This document shows positions 12,478 through 23,900 of a DNA stretch of 64,000 bases, one piece after another; position 1 is the first letter of the stretch; every line of letters begins with the position of its first letter. This DNA is from Pomphorhynchus laevis (taxonomy: Eukaryota > Acanthocephala > Palaeacanthocephala > Echinorhynchida > Pomphorhynchidae). The notes below the pieces were generated by a model, which was given only the letters and a program-made list of their open reading frames with translations, was not told the DNA's origin and searched no databases. A program made the position numbers and the translations under genes. The stretch covers positions 1-64,000 of the forward strand of contig WNNJ02003127.1 in assembly GCA_012934845.2 (NCBI GenBank), in the 5' to 3' direction.

Positions 12478-12762
12478 TGTGATGGATTAGTTGGATGGGG
12501 ATTGCCTACCTAGACAGAGCTAAGTGCAGGAAGGTTACCTTTTCTGCCACTAGCCCCACCCGGGTTCGGTACTTGCCCCTCTCAGCGTCTTCGTTTCCCT
12601 TATGCTGTTTGCCACTCAGCATTTTACCGATCTTGAGCGGGGAAACAGTATGGGCCGAAGCCCCCCTCTTCTTCGATTCCGGTAGAACTGCCGAAACAGG
12701 TAGCGTAGGATGAGTGCCCAAAGCCATGAGAATTAGGTTTTCAAGTTTGCGATGGGAAACTT

Positions 12763-13717
12763 CTAATTTAACATCCATCGTACGTAATATCTCAGAGTCA
12801 TCCATTCGCGGGGCGCCACTTGCGAATAAGTAGAAGGTTTGACCGGTTTGATGAACATACTTCTATATTCTTTGAACATACTGCATCTCCTACCCCAGGC
12901 AGGATGGCTCCCCCCACAGTTCGAGCAGGATGGGGGTGCCACACAACGGTCGTTCGATAGTAGAGTCTGACAGAAAGTTGAACTGCAAACCCCACATGTT
13001 GGGGTCCCACTGCAGCTGGAGGCCCAGTGCCCCCATTTGTGACACCTGCTGCAGTGGGGGTAAGTAAGCTCATCTTTTTCTGTAATGAAAAAACGGATAT
13101 TAAAACCCATGAAGGGGTTCGATGAAGATTTAGCCAAGGCTTCTGCAGTATCTACCGGAGCTGAGCAAAAGCCAACCGGGATAGGGTTGCCATCCCTACC
13201 CTGGATTGACCTAAAATTGGTAATTTTGAATGTAGACATTAATGATTTCATATCTTCCTCATCCATACTACAAGGAAGATTCGTCACCTTTAGCGAGGCA
13301 AGGATGTGCCTAAAGGTGAGTTCACCATAAACTGTTAGGTTGGAGGAAAAGTATTCAGAGTAATTTTTAGCCAGGTCTGCTGTGACGAACGAAACTTTCA
13401 CCTCTGAAGGGTGAAGTTTCACCGTGTTGAACAAAATTCTGTTTTTATACTGCTGGGCAAATGAACGTAAAAATACATTGTAAAGTTCATGTCTTTCGAT
13501 TGGTCGTATAACTCTGATTAAAACCAAATTCTTTTATTTAGGAATGGGAGAAGCACCTCCCCATCACCTGATACCATAGAAAAATTACTAACCTTGTTAC
13601 TTGGATCTGTAGTTAGATTTACCTTTAATTTGTCTTTTTTGTAGGATTATCGTTGATTTTTGAATGATTTTTGCTGCTATCGTTTGATAGCTCCGAAATT
13701 ACTTGTACACTACACAT
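12763..13717 (-). pseudogene. LINE ORF1 Gag-like zinc-knuckle protein, copy 1
   Basis: The open 254-codon part (13527-12763) has an N-terminal pre-zinc-finger region like insect Jockey-type Gag and three cysteine clusters: C159-C162-H167-C172 (CSRCHKWGHW...), C178/C181 and C201-C204-H208-C215 (CSNCGGSH...). It would bind the element RNA. Comparison with copies 2 and 3 shows that the reading frame once began further upstream, probably at the ATG at 13,717; a frameshift near 13,530 and stops near 13,630 now separate that start. It overlaps nothing and lies just upstream of ORF2. Confidence 0.85.
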
Positions 13718-13835
13718 ATTTTTCAAAACTATTAATCACTGAAACATAAGCATTTTATCATCATCAACGTCAATATTTCACACGCATGTAAAGCGTTGAA
13801 TTAACAAAAGGTGTATTAAAAATATTTGCGGAGCT

Positions 13836-14954
13836 TTGTTTAATTATGAAACAGCATCAAATAATGTACTGTCGGAGCTTCAAAAGATTGCAGTTTACCA
13901 ATGGAAACAGATCAAATTTCCTTCGAAAGTGCCCGAACAAAAGTTAAAATCAGTACGAAATCGTTGGCAAAAAAGCTCAGTAACGTTTCAATTGTTACGG
14001 AAGGTGTGGAGGTACTCCCTCCCATCCCAAAGTTAAAAAACCTTGTTATAAAAATATTTAAGATTATTGAAAGGCATAATCTGTTCAATACGTTCTTACG
14101 ACCTTTTGCCGATAAATACACAAACAGAATTTTGTTCAATTCGATTAAATTTTTTAAAACCGAAATTATTATTATTTTTGCTACACCAGATATACTAAAA
14201 AGTATGTGAGCATACTAAAGCACACCAGATATACTAAAAAGGATATGGGCATAATCCAGGTTAGACCGATACTGGATTCAATTAAAATTTCAAATCTTTC
14301 CAGTCACTTAGAAGTGAAAGACATAGAAGATTTTTAATTTATATTTTAAGTATCGAATCTTCGAACAGTCATGTGGAAGAACGGCTTCCCTCTGCCTATA
14401 GGTGTTTGTTTCACACCAACAGAACAAGTGGAGATTCTTTCAAAGACGGCCTTCAACCCTCTTTTAGGGTACAACCTACGTTTTCGGTTATAAACACGAA
14501 TGAATATACTTTCCCGCATTGCAAACAGTGCCACGCGTGGGGTCAGTGGGCTTCCAACAGCTGCAAACCGAAAACATGCGGTATTGACAGCTCTTCTTCC
14601 TGTCAGGGACTAATTTCCGGAGAAAAGTGGATGGCTCCACCCATCTGTGCCAACTGCGGTGGGAGCCAAACAGCCTGGTCACGAAAATGCATTCACTTCA
14701 AGAATTATTGTAACTCGTTTATCAAGCAAGCGTCGGCGAAGTTCACCGAAACATTTGCTCATACCGCCTCGCAAATGGCTGACGGTGACATACTTCGTAT
14801 TGCGGATGAGCAGGTTAAAACGGCCATCAAGAAGATAGAAGATTTGCTTGCTACCCTTCTCTCCGTCATCAGTTCAAATCCGGTCTCGCCTATACCTATT
14901 GATGTTCCTGAGTCAAAGAAGATGGGGCTTTGGCGCATCCCATCCTACCCTTAA
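13836..14954 (+). pseudogene. LINE ORF1 Gag-like remnant, copy 2
   Basis: Split over several frames: about 13836-14036, 13901-14209 and 14346-14954. The middle part aligns with copy 1 (IIERHNLFNTFLRPFADKY against IERHELYNVFLRSFAQQY). The last part has the zinc clusters CKQCHAWGQWASNSC and CANCGGSQTAWSRKC. In the first cluster the usual His is replaced by Gln (GQW against GHW), and in the last the usual His is Gln too, so zinc binding would be impaired. The 39-bp duplication adds a further break. Confidence 0.8.
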
Positions 14955-15117
14955 AGTCGGGAAAGATGCTAAAGGGGAAGAGAGTAGCTGCTCGGGGAAA
15001 TGAAGATGCTGCCCATGGGCAAGTACCCACCTTGGACGGTGCTAGTGGCGGAAAAAGAAACCTTTCCGTACCTGGCTCTTACTAGCTCGGGAAACAACTT
15101 CCAACTATTCCATCACA

Positions 15118-15204
15118 ATGCAGTGTACTCGTGAGCCTTTTTCACTAAATAGCCTTCTGTGAAATTCGGGAAGTGCTTCTGCCCTTAGACTTTTATCTGG
15201 CAAT
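15118..15204 (+). pseudogene. LINE ORF2 N-terminal stub, copy 2
   Basis: Starts MQCTREPFSLNSLL, then a TGA where copy 1 has a Trp codon, then NSGSASALRLLSG. Homology to the family's endonuclease stops there: the catalytic residues downstream are absent. Confidence 0.75.
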
Positions 15205-15445
15205 CTCAAGATTTGGATTGATAAACTTCTTCGTTTTCGGAAATGCCTATTTAATATATCACAAGACAACCGAAATGACTGATGGTAGTTCACCCTTACT
15301 GTATTGGTCAATAAACATATGTCAAAGACAAGAACTCCTGGACGCGGTGTTCCTCGGAAATCGGTACTCAGTACATTGCTCTGCATTATTTACATCAACG
15401 AGCTTACTACAGCTATTTCGAGTCCATGTAGCGAAATTGATTAAC
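15205..15445 (+). pseudogene. Fragment of an unrelated LINE reverse transcriptase
   Basis: Frame-broken sequence containing GVPRKSVLSTLLCIIYINEL. This resembles the RT motif GVPQGSVLGPLLFxIYINDL found in Jockey/CR1-type elements and differs from the GVPQGSPLSPILYLAAS motif of the host copy. It lies exactly where copy 2 has lost its endonuclease. The two key residues after GVP (usually QG) are RK here, so it is decayed. Confidence 0.55.
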
Positions 15446-16510
15446 CTCCATTTTTGTCGATTAACAAAAAAGCGCTTGCGCGTAAAATCCGCGACCATTT
15501 AAGTAGGCGTAATTTGATCCCTCCAGGTTTTCATGGGTTTGTTAAAGGTGGTTCGATCCATTCAATAGTTAGTGAGGTGGAACAGTTTTGTCGGGTGAAT
15601 AGCCATTGTCTAGTTGTTGCTGTTTTCCTTGACTTTTCTGCTGCATTTGACGCATCTCCATTCCCTTTGTGATCTCTTCTCTCAGATCCCTCGGGTTGCC
15701 TGCGAGATTTGTTAATAGGGTGGAGATTCTGTTGAACATTAAGCGATTTTACTATGAAGACGACCCTGATGCGCGCCAGTCCTACCCTATTACTGGTGTG
15801 CCCTAAGGCTCTCTTCTTTCTCCTATCTTATATCTTGCTCCCATTAACCTATTTAAAATATGTAAACGCGAACAACGTCTAGTAGTGTACGCTGATGACA
15901 CCACAGTCCTGTTCACTGGACGCATGTGTAAAGACGTAGTCTCTGACATCAGCTGTTTCTTTTCAAGATTAAAAGACCAGCTACCCCAATCCTATCTTAT
16001 TTTAAATTCCGCAAAATCGCAGGCGGTAGTCTTTCATGGCTCCCCAGCAACAAAGCACAAACTTAAGAGACTTGCACTCTCTGCGCTCTCCTCCATATTT
16101 GCCTCTGAACCACTCCCCACCTTTACAAATCGAGTAAAATACCTGAGGTTCACCGTTACGGTGAACTGATCAGCGAAAGCTGACCTGGATAGATTCAAAC
16201 GAATCCTGAAGAAAGCTAGGTGGGTCCTGAAACGGGCTCAACATCTGTAATTGAAAGAGAAAACCCAAGTGCGCCTTTGGGGCACTTGAGCAATCTCGGA
16301 ATTAGTCTTCTTTTTGAGAAGACGTCCCCCAGAGCAAAGGCTGAGGTTTCTTAAGATCTTTGTCTCTCGTTTACCCAGCATAGTACGTATCGAATGAATT
16401 TTTCGGGGGGTGAAAAACCTTAGGTGGTTGAGTCGGAAGGCGGCGTGTTGGATTAGTTGGAGGGCTCAGATCCCCCTGGACCTAAGGCTGTGAGTCATGT
16501 AGGAAGACAA
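15446..16510 (+). pseudogene. LINE ORF2 reverse transcriptase, copy 2
   Basis: Pieces at 15454-15672 (fingers LARKIRDHLSRRNLIPPGFH; palm FLDFSAAFD) and 15885-16169 (MYADDTTVLF) plus a 3' coding tail to about 16,495. In the tail, residues equivalent to SRKAACWISWRAQIPLDL are readable. The GVPQGS motif has a stop (CCC TAA). It is homologous to copy 1 throughout and is broken by several stops and frameshifts. Confidence 0.83.
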
Positions 16511-16587
16511 ACAATATCATTATTGATTTGTTTTCGTTGATTTTTTATCCTTATGTTTAGTTATTTAAGAAAACCATTACTTAAAAT

Positions 16588-17638
16588 ATGTGCAGTATTA
16601 GTATGGTCGGACGATCAAAAAGCTCCAGTAAAACAAATTTTCCAGCAAAAGCAACAAAGGTAAGTGCTAATTCTTCTAATTTTTTGATCTCAAGCACGTA
16701 GGGAGAACTCCCTCCTGGGCCTAAATTGGTAAACCTGGTAATAATCAGACTTCTTTAACAATTCGAACGTATTAATCTCTTGAATATATTCCTAAGGGAA
16801 TTTACAAACGTTTATATGAAGAGATTTCTATTCAATTCAATAAAATACCTAGACTCTGAAATCCAGATTTTATTCAACTTTCCGGATCTGGCCACAGCGT
16901 ACCTAGAATTCTTAGACATGCATCTAAAAGAATTTGGATCGACTATCTACAGGCCTATTCAGGCTACCCTGAAAATAAATAACTCCCCCTCGCAACGGAT
17001 GATGATTTAGGAGCCCTCACATCTGATAAAAAAAATTCTCAATATTCGCATCATCTTGGGCAAGAAAGGCAGTCATATACCGGTAGCATTCTGTTTTACT
17101 GCAGTCAACCAGGCGGAATGCCTGACTAAAAGTAAATGTACCCCCTTATTGGGGTACAACCCTTTATTTACTCTTATAGACGCTGACAACTATACATACA
17201 CCCATTGCAATGGGTATTACCTTCGGGGCACTGGTAATCGAACTGCAATAGGCCCGGTACGTGTGGGGTTTGTAGCTCTTCAGACATCCTTGAGGGGAAA
17301 TGTGCTCTTCTCCTCAATGCTCCAATTGCCGTGGTCAGCAGTGGTCACCCGGGCTGGTCATGAAGATGTCCAGCATCAAAGAATACAAGTTAAGGCATTG
17401 TGAGACACCGGCCAGACCGGCCCACTTTGCTAATGCGTACTTGTCCGATTCAACCGGTTCCGGTATGACGGACACCGATATTATCAAACTTGTGGACGCT
17501 ATATTACAGGAGTATAAGGACGAGATTCGAGCCTTAATGAATCATCTGATAGAGAAATTCGAGGAATCCAGCTCTCCTCTATCGACGATTATTACCTCTT
17601 CAAAGAGAGTCCCCCGTTCTAAGAAGAGATCCGCTTAA
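16588..17638 (+). pseudogene. LINE ORF1 Gag-like remnant, copy 3
   Basis: Begins MCSISMVGRSKSSSK and continues in pieces at 16780-17010, 17056-17403 and 17300-17638. The pre-zinc-finger domain (FLREFTNVYMKRFLFNSIKY) is aligned with copies 1 and 2. Zinc clusters are damaged: HCNGYYLRG replaces CxxCHxWGH, and CSNCRGQQWSPG lacks the His. The C-terminal end (SSKRVPRSKKRSA) is basic. Confidence 0.8.
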
Positions 17639-17831
17639 AAACTGAGGCTGGCTTCCTTAAAGTTAGCAAAGAAAGATAATATATGTTGGAAGTTATTGGC
17701 CTTTAATGGACATGAATATAATGCCGGTAGACAAGTGTCTTCTCCCGGTGAAGCTGGGAGCGAGAAAGGCAACTTTATCTCTACTGATTTCTCCTAGGAG
17801 GTAGGCATCCCAATCGAGCTGACGTAAAACA

Positions 17832-18620
17832 ATGCAGAGTAGTCAAGAGCCTTTTTCACTGAATATCCTTCAGTGGAATTCGGGAAGAGCTTCCGCCCTT
17901 AGCCTTCTATCTGGTAGAGATGCGGATGTTATAGTCCTTCAGGAGACGCGGTCTATCCGTATCCCCCAGGACATTACTCGATTTATCCCCAAGCACATTT
18001 ACACCCACTTTACTCCCTACAAAACCCCTCCTCTCTCCTCTTCATCTCAAAGTCTTTTAACCTCAGTTAAATGCTCATTAAGATCGTCTCTCCTTTTGAA
18101 CTATTCCTGCCCAGTCCTGTCTTGTTTAGCTATTTCACTTTGTAAGAACGGGAAACGTATTAGTAGAGCCAATATCTATATTAGGCCAGGGGAAATTCAC
18201 AAGAACCGTAAGCTCATGGACCGTATTTTAGGTAGTGGCTATGGCATGTTCCTTGGTGACTTCAACTACAGAACTGGTCGTTGGATTAATGCAGCACTCC
18301 GCAAAACCAGGAACGACTACCTTATTCATAAACCAACGTCCCACACCTTTTATTGCTCTTATCGACATATTACTGTTCATAATATGTGATTGTTGAAACC
18401 CATCTGTACTGAGCAGTCGCGCCAACAACAGACCACCTCCCATGACCTAATTCGTTGGCGGTTAGAGGAAGATACGTTGTTTAGGAAAAAATTTCACTCT
18501 AATCCAATCAGAGTGGCTTTCTTTCAGGCAGCTTTCCAACTGCTCCCCGGAATTTGTAATGAGTGTTTGACCGAATTTAATTCATACTTCTCATCGCAAG
18601 CTACCGGTTTCTTTTGACTA
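17832..18620 (+). pseudogene. LINE ORF2 endonuclease, copy 3
   Basis: Starts MQSSQEPFSLNILQWNSGR and shows QETRS, YIRPGE and GDFNYRTGRW, as in copy 1. A TGA at 18,387 follows HNM, and the frame resumes LLKPICTEQSRQQ, with TSHDL in the place of the SDH motif. It then runs to about 18,620 and breaks. The endonuclease is catalytically plausible but interrupted. Confidence 0.83.
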
Positions 18621-18819
18621 CCTACAAAGGTCGAATATTCAATCCTACTCCAATAAAACTCAAGGTACTAGCTAAAATGCTACAACTTCCTAATCTCTCT
18701 GTTTCCGCTAGACAGGTCCTCTGGAATGAAAACTGGACACTAGATGTAGGTTCCAGCTGAGTAGGGATAGGGCGAGCATTTCTTGCCTTAACACTTCTCG
18801 ATTCAAAACTCCCTCATCT

Positions 18820-19880
18820 CCATTTATGAAAAAGCGCTTGCGCGTAAAATCCGCGATCATCTAAGTAGGCGAAATTTAATCCCACCAGGTTTTCATGGGT
18901 ACGTAACAGATCGCTCGGTCTATACAGCAATAGATGAAGTACACCAGTTTTATCAAGACAACAGTCATCAGCTTGCTGTTGCTGTTTTTGTTGACTTTTC
19001 TGCTGAATTTGACCGCATTTCCATTCCTTTTGTTATTTCTTCTCTCAGGTCCTTTGGGTTACATGCGAAAAATGTTAACAGGGTAGAAATATTGTTATAT
19101 ACCAAGCGATTCTTCTATGAAGACGACTCTGATGCACGCCAGTTCTACCCTATTACAGGTGTGCCTCAAGGTTCCCCACTTTCTCCAATCTTGTATCTTG
19201 CTGCCTCTATTATACTCTACAAAAAATTCAATGTATTTAAAGGCGAACAACGACAAGTGGTATACGCTGATGATACCACATCCATGTTCGCTGGACGCAG
19301 GTGCAATCATGTAATCTCTGATACTAGCCGTTTATTTTAAGATTAAAAGATCAGTTACCTATATTCAATCTTATTTTAAACTCCGCATAATCGCATGTGG
19401 TTGTCTTTCATGGCACCCCTGCAACAAAGCATAAACTTAAGAGATTAGCACTCTCTGCACTCTCCTACATTTTGACTAATAACCCCTCCCTGTCTTCACG
19501 AGTCGAGTAAAATACCTGGGGTTCACCGTTATGGTGAACTGGTTGACGAAAGCTGACCTGGATAGACTCAAACGTATTCTGAATAGAGCTAGGTGGGCCC
19601 TGAATAGGACCGATCATCTGTCATCGAAAAGGGAAAACTCAGGTGCGCCTCTGGGGCACTTGGGCTATCTCGGGATAACTCTTCTTCTCTAGAGGACGTC
19701 CCCCAGAGCAAGGGGCTGAGGTTTATTAAGCTCCTCGTCTCTCATTTACCCTGCATAGTCCGTCTCGATTGGACTCTTCGGGGGGAGGGGTGAAAGACCT
19801 CACGTTGTTCAGTCGGAGAGCGGCGTGTTAGATTAGCTGGAGGGCTTATATTCCACTGGACCTGAGACCGTAAGGATTTG
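18820..19880 (+). pseudogene. LINE ORF2 reverse transcriptase, copy 3
   Basis: Fingers (RRNLIPPGFHGYV) and palm (VDFSAEFDRISIPF) are readable near 18,860-19,030. An open part at 19092-19340 carries GVPQGSPLSPILYLAAS and YADDTTSMF. It then decays through stops (for example TAA at 19,338) to the conserved C-terminal stretch near 19,850. The ADD catalytic motif is intact. Confidence 0.83.
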
Positions 19881-19900
19881 GAAGAAGACTGCAGTTGATT

Positions 19901-20820
19901 GACTATCATTTTTTAAACTCAAATTTTTCTTTTTGTCTGTTTTTCTGACCGATGCATTTATTATTTAACAAATCCCTTATTATTATAATTGCAAGAAAAT
20001 GTGCATCGTGTAATAAAAGCAAAAAAACGTGTTCGCGGTACTTCAAAAGACTCAGTATTTAAAAGCAAACTTTAGTTAACAATGGATTAAGAAGATTTAT
20101 ATCAAATTTGCGTAATTTGACAAGTCAGTTTAAAATCAGACATGCTTAATTTGTTGCGCAGTTAAATAAGCATTAGTGCCAATAGACGTGAAGCTTTATT
20201 TTTAACATTTTAAGGACATGAGTGGTTGAGAATAAAACTAATAATATTTATAACTCTGTCCGACATTTCAAAGGTCATTTATAGCACACCCTTCTCCTGT
20301 GAATATATGGAAAATTAGTGTATGATTTATTTAATAAAATAGATTTCATAAATTTTTACAAAAGCCAATCTGTGACAATTCAACATTTAGCTGACGACAA
20401 AGATTTATTTGTCGTCAGCAAAATGGTGGGTTACTTCCTTAGTGGGAATTAATTGGGTAGAAGTAGATTATAAAAACTTCATTTATATTTATTGTGATAC
20501 AAAATATGTTTGAATTAAAGTCAATTAAAATATACAACAATTTGCAAAAATAGGTTTGAATTAAAAATTAAAATATACAACAATTTCTAATTCAAAAATT
20601 GGAAAATAGGCAACACAAAAACTCTAACTACGTTCACATTAAATATGTTTTATAATATTATTTATCACGGGTTGTAATAAAACGTTTTGTTGCTATTTCG
20701 CTAATAAGCGAATGATAACTGAAATATCAAAAGAAATAAATTTATTTTAAATTTATTTGATCCCTTTCCGAAATTAAAAGTTTTATGTAGTTTAATTGTA
20801 GAATTAGTTAGTCGTTATTT
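19901..20820. other. AT-rich DNA with one perfect hairpin
   Basis: No gene is visible. At 20,390-20,419, GCTGACGACAAA and TTTGTCGTCAGC form a perfect 12-bp stem around a 6-nt loop; no precursor context supports a microRNA call. Confidence 0.5.
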
Positions 20821-20830
20821 TTATCGGGGA

Positions 20831-20915
20831 TATATAAATCCCCAATAATAATACTGAGGACATGACGATATCGAAAATCAACACTTTCGTTTTATTATGC
20901 GTTTTTAACAATCAG
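20831..20915 (+). CDS. Possible first exon with signal peptide
   Basis: TATATAAAT (20,831) lies inside GGGGATATATAAATCCCC. ATG at 20,862 opens MTISKINTFVLLCVFNNQ, with a hydrophobic run like a signal peptide, and CAG is followed by the donor GTAAAT at 20,916. The TATA-to-ATG distance leaves almost no 5' UTR and I found no matching downstream plus-strand exon. Speculative. Confidence 0.22.
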
Positions 20916-23900
20916 GTAAATATTCTATACTATTTCATTCGTTACTAATGTCCTTATAATACGTTACATAGTATATCAAATTAAAATATAAAGCATAATT
21001 TAGAATATAAAATCATAAGATGGGTCTCATATAATTGTACGATTGAACGAAATGTGTGGTTAAGTGCGCAATACTTTGCTAAAGTTTTTAAAGTTTCAAA
21101 TGCATGGAAAATTCACACACTCCATTTGTTACGTTCTGCTCCTATGCTTGACAAAATTTCAATGTAAAACATAAATTTCATACAAGTTATATTTTTGTGA
21201 AAATAAATGCTTCATATAATAGCAAATGTGACTAAATATAAAATGTTCTTACAATTTCCCTCAAACTTCATCGAGTAAAATTTCAACATCTAGTTGTTTA
21301 GATAAATATTCAATCCATATATGTTAAATGCAATTTAGATCAATTTAGGTTGTGCCTTTTATATATCGAATACTATTTTGGCTTAAACTTAACTATTAAA
21401 TCAGCGATTAAATAGTAGCATTTTGTTTATCTACAAAACACGAATTTAAATACGAAATTTAAATTATTTAATTCAAATAATTTAATTCATATATCAAATC
21501 AACAAGGAAATAGTATAATATTATCAAACCACAATTGAGCAAATATTTTATTTAGATAATCTTTGTCGAATCTGAATAATAACTCAAGTACAATAATACA
21601 AACAATGCATATCAAAAATTCAAGTTTATCTTTACACGATGCCTTCCGATTTTTTAAAGGTTTTGTTATAGTTGAGGCCTTCCTATGCTCCCGGTAATAT
21701 TTACAGTGAATGCATTGAAATGCATGCAAATGACGTTTCATCAAGAACTTTCAAATTTATTAAAACCCTATAGCTGCTCTCACCAAAGATAACTTTTTGG
21801 GGAAAGTAATCATTAATTGTCGATAATCTCAATATATTAAAGTTTAGTGTATTTATGTCCAATTGTAAAAGTCAGTTTAAATTTATCCAGTACAGACTTT
21901 AATGTATCAGTTTATAGTTTAAGATTAACTATAATTATAACTATAATTCACTTTATCAGTTTAAGATTAACATTTTTATAATATACTTTTATATAATTAA
22001 AACATTTCATTATATTAAAAATATAATATATAATTTATATAATATAAATTTATTATAATATTTTTTATAATATATAATAATTTATATAATTAATACACAT
22101 ATATGGCATGCATATGATATACAAAGTTTTATCATCAAAATTACAATAATTATACTTTATAATTATTTAAAATAAATAAATTAAAATAAATTATTTAAAT
22201 TGTAATTATTTAAAATACTTAGACTAAGTCAGCTTATTTGATTTATTTTCTCAATATATTTTTATTTATAATAATTTAAAAGTTAGCAATCAAATTATCT
22301 TATCTCATATTTATTTTTAACACAATTCTTGGAGTTTATTATTTTCCGGCTTTTAAAATACGCAAATATTATATTGACATTAATATAATTAAATTAATAG
22401 CCAGTCAAAATATTAATTATTAAAAATATTCAAAATCTTAGTTAAGTTTAGTTGACAAATTAAAAATTTTCAACTAAACTAAATTTGACAATAAAAGAAT
22501 GTTTACCAAGTGATGTTAATTAATTAAATTAAATATTTTAATTGCATTTATATTTATAGAAGAAATATATAATAAATGATAACGTAATTAATTATCAAAT
22601 AAAAGCAAATTTTATCATTTATTATAATCAATAATAAATTAATAAATTAATAAATACCGATCGTAATGACATCTACTCGTTTACCATGTTTTTAGAATGT
22701 GTGCCTTTTTATTCCTCTTGTCGATCAAAACTGTTTTAATCAGAGTGTATTAGAGAATGCGAATTGAGCAGTAGAAGACAGCAATTTAACAATTAAAGCT
22801 AAGCTATTGACGCGTAGATGCTGAAAAAGCCTGGTTATCACTTCTAAATGTGTGTTCATGGTGTATTTATATGCATAAAGCAAAGCAAGGTATTTTCAAA
22901 AAATGGAAGGTATCGGCTTGACTGTAGACACTACGTTCACAAAATCTATGCAATGTCTGTACAGGTTAGATATAAAAGATAAACTACCGTGAAATAGGTA
23001 ACTATTCATTGACAATTACCGTTACTGATAAGGTCATTGTCGAACTTAAATGTTATTTGTATATTTTTATAGAGAAAATTTGATTTTTTTACAATTTTTT
23101 GAATTGTGAAAACAATAACATAGCAATAACGTTCAGAAAATTAAAATTTGAAATTTAATTAAATTTTTAAATTTTGGTTGTTTGATGAATCTGATAAACA
23201 TATTTTGATTTATGATAAAAACGAGCAAAGGACAGTATTTTCTAAAATACTGTTCTTTGTAAATATAATTATAAAATTTTGATTTATTGATTTAGCATTA
23301 TTATTTTTATTTTATTTCTTTTTATTTATTTTTATTTATTAAAATTTCAATTTTTATTTTAAGCTTATAAACAAATTATATAAAACCTTTTATAACAATT
23401 ATTTATTATTTATAATTGTTTATAATTTAATTATTTGAATTTTATTGAGCATTATTATTTTTTATTTATTTTATATTATTATTTAAATACAGAGACTTAG
23501 CTGAATTGATTTATTTAATTTTATCTCATCTTCTGCAAATATTAGGTGTAGTGTATAAAATAAAATGTAAAAAATGTTGTAAATATTACAATTATTTATT
23601 ATTTATAATAGTTTATTATTTAATTATTAAATTTTTATTTATCCATATTTTTAATTATTTCTAAAATACTGTAAATTTAGAAACTGAAAAGTTTCTAAAT
23701 TCGAAACTTTACGTTCATATAGATAGTTTAAACGAATAATACGACATCGAAGTTGCAAAAACTTTATGTATGACAACTCACAATATACTGTTCCGAATAT
23801 TCGATTGGCGATATCCAAAACTTGAGAAAACTATCAAGTGACTTGGAAATTTCAAAGCTTATTCATATTTTGGTGTAAATGGTTCGAACCTAATGTGCCA

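Larger units (their letters stand above)
9895..13760 (-). mobile_element. APE-type non-LTR retrotransposon, copy 1
   Basis: The most complete of three related LINE copies. Read on the minus strand, it has a 5' leader, a Gag-like ORF1 with CCHC knuckles, an ORF2 with apurinic-like endonuclease and reverse transcriptase, and a 3' end in a (TTTA)n tail at 9895-9915. The domain order and the Gag with a pre-zinc-finger domain are typical of the Jockey/I side of LINEs; the exact clade is not assigned. Several frameshifts and stops make it non-autonomous. Its 5' end lies head to head with copy 2 at about 13.76-13.80 kb. Base composition is markedly GC-richer than flanking DNA. Confidence 0.9.
13790..16545 (+). 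mobile_element. APE-type non-LTR retrotransposon, copy 2 (deleted)
   Basis: The same family as copies 1 and 3, in plus orientation. It has an ORF1 remnant, the first codons of ORF2 at 15,118, then the RT and 3' region. Nearly all of the endonuclease is missing and replaced by about 230 bp of unrelated LINE RT sequence (see 15,205-15,445). A 39-bp tandem duplication (ACACCAGATATACTAAAAAG repeated) sits at 14,184-14,242. The element is dead. Confidence 0.88.
16546..19890 (+). mobile_element. APE-type non-LTR retrotransposon, copy 3
   Basis: Third copy of the family, directly downstream of copy 2 in the same orientation. It has ORF1 (from the ATG at 16,588), ORF2 endonuclease from 17,832, and RT to about 19,870. 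The fingers-proximal linker present in copy 1 (about 11.1-11.44 kb) is deleted. It carries many stops. The 3' end shows the same SVGERRV/IPLDL-type terminal region as the other copies. Confidence 0.88.

Noticed and set aside
12495-12713. Plus-strand ORFs within LINE copy 1 (10.5-13.3 kb)
   Set aside because: Opposite-strand shadows of ORF1 and ORF2; no independent homology.
21499-21900. Minus-strand exon near 21.5-21.9 kb
   Set aside because: Donor-like GTGAGA and GTAAAG words exist, but no acceptor with a pyrimidine tract and no consistent frame.
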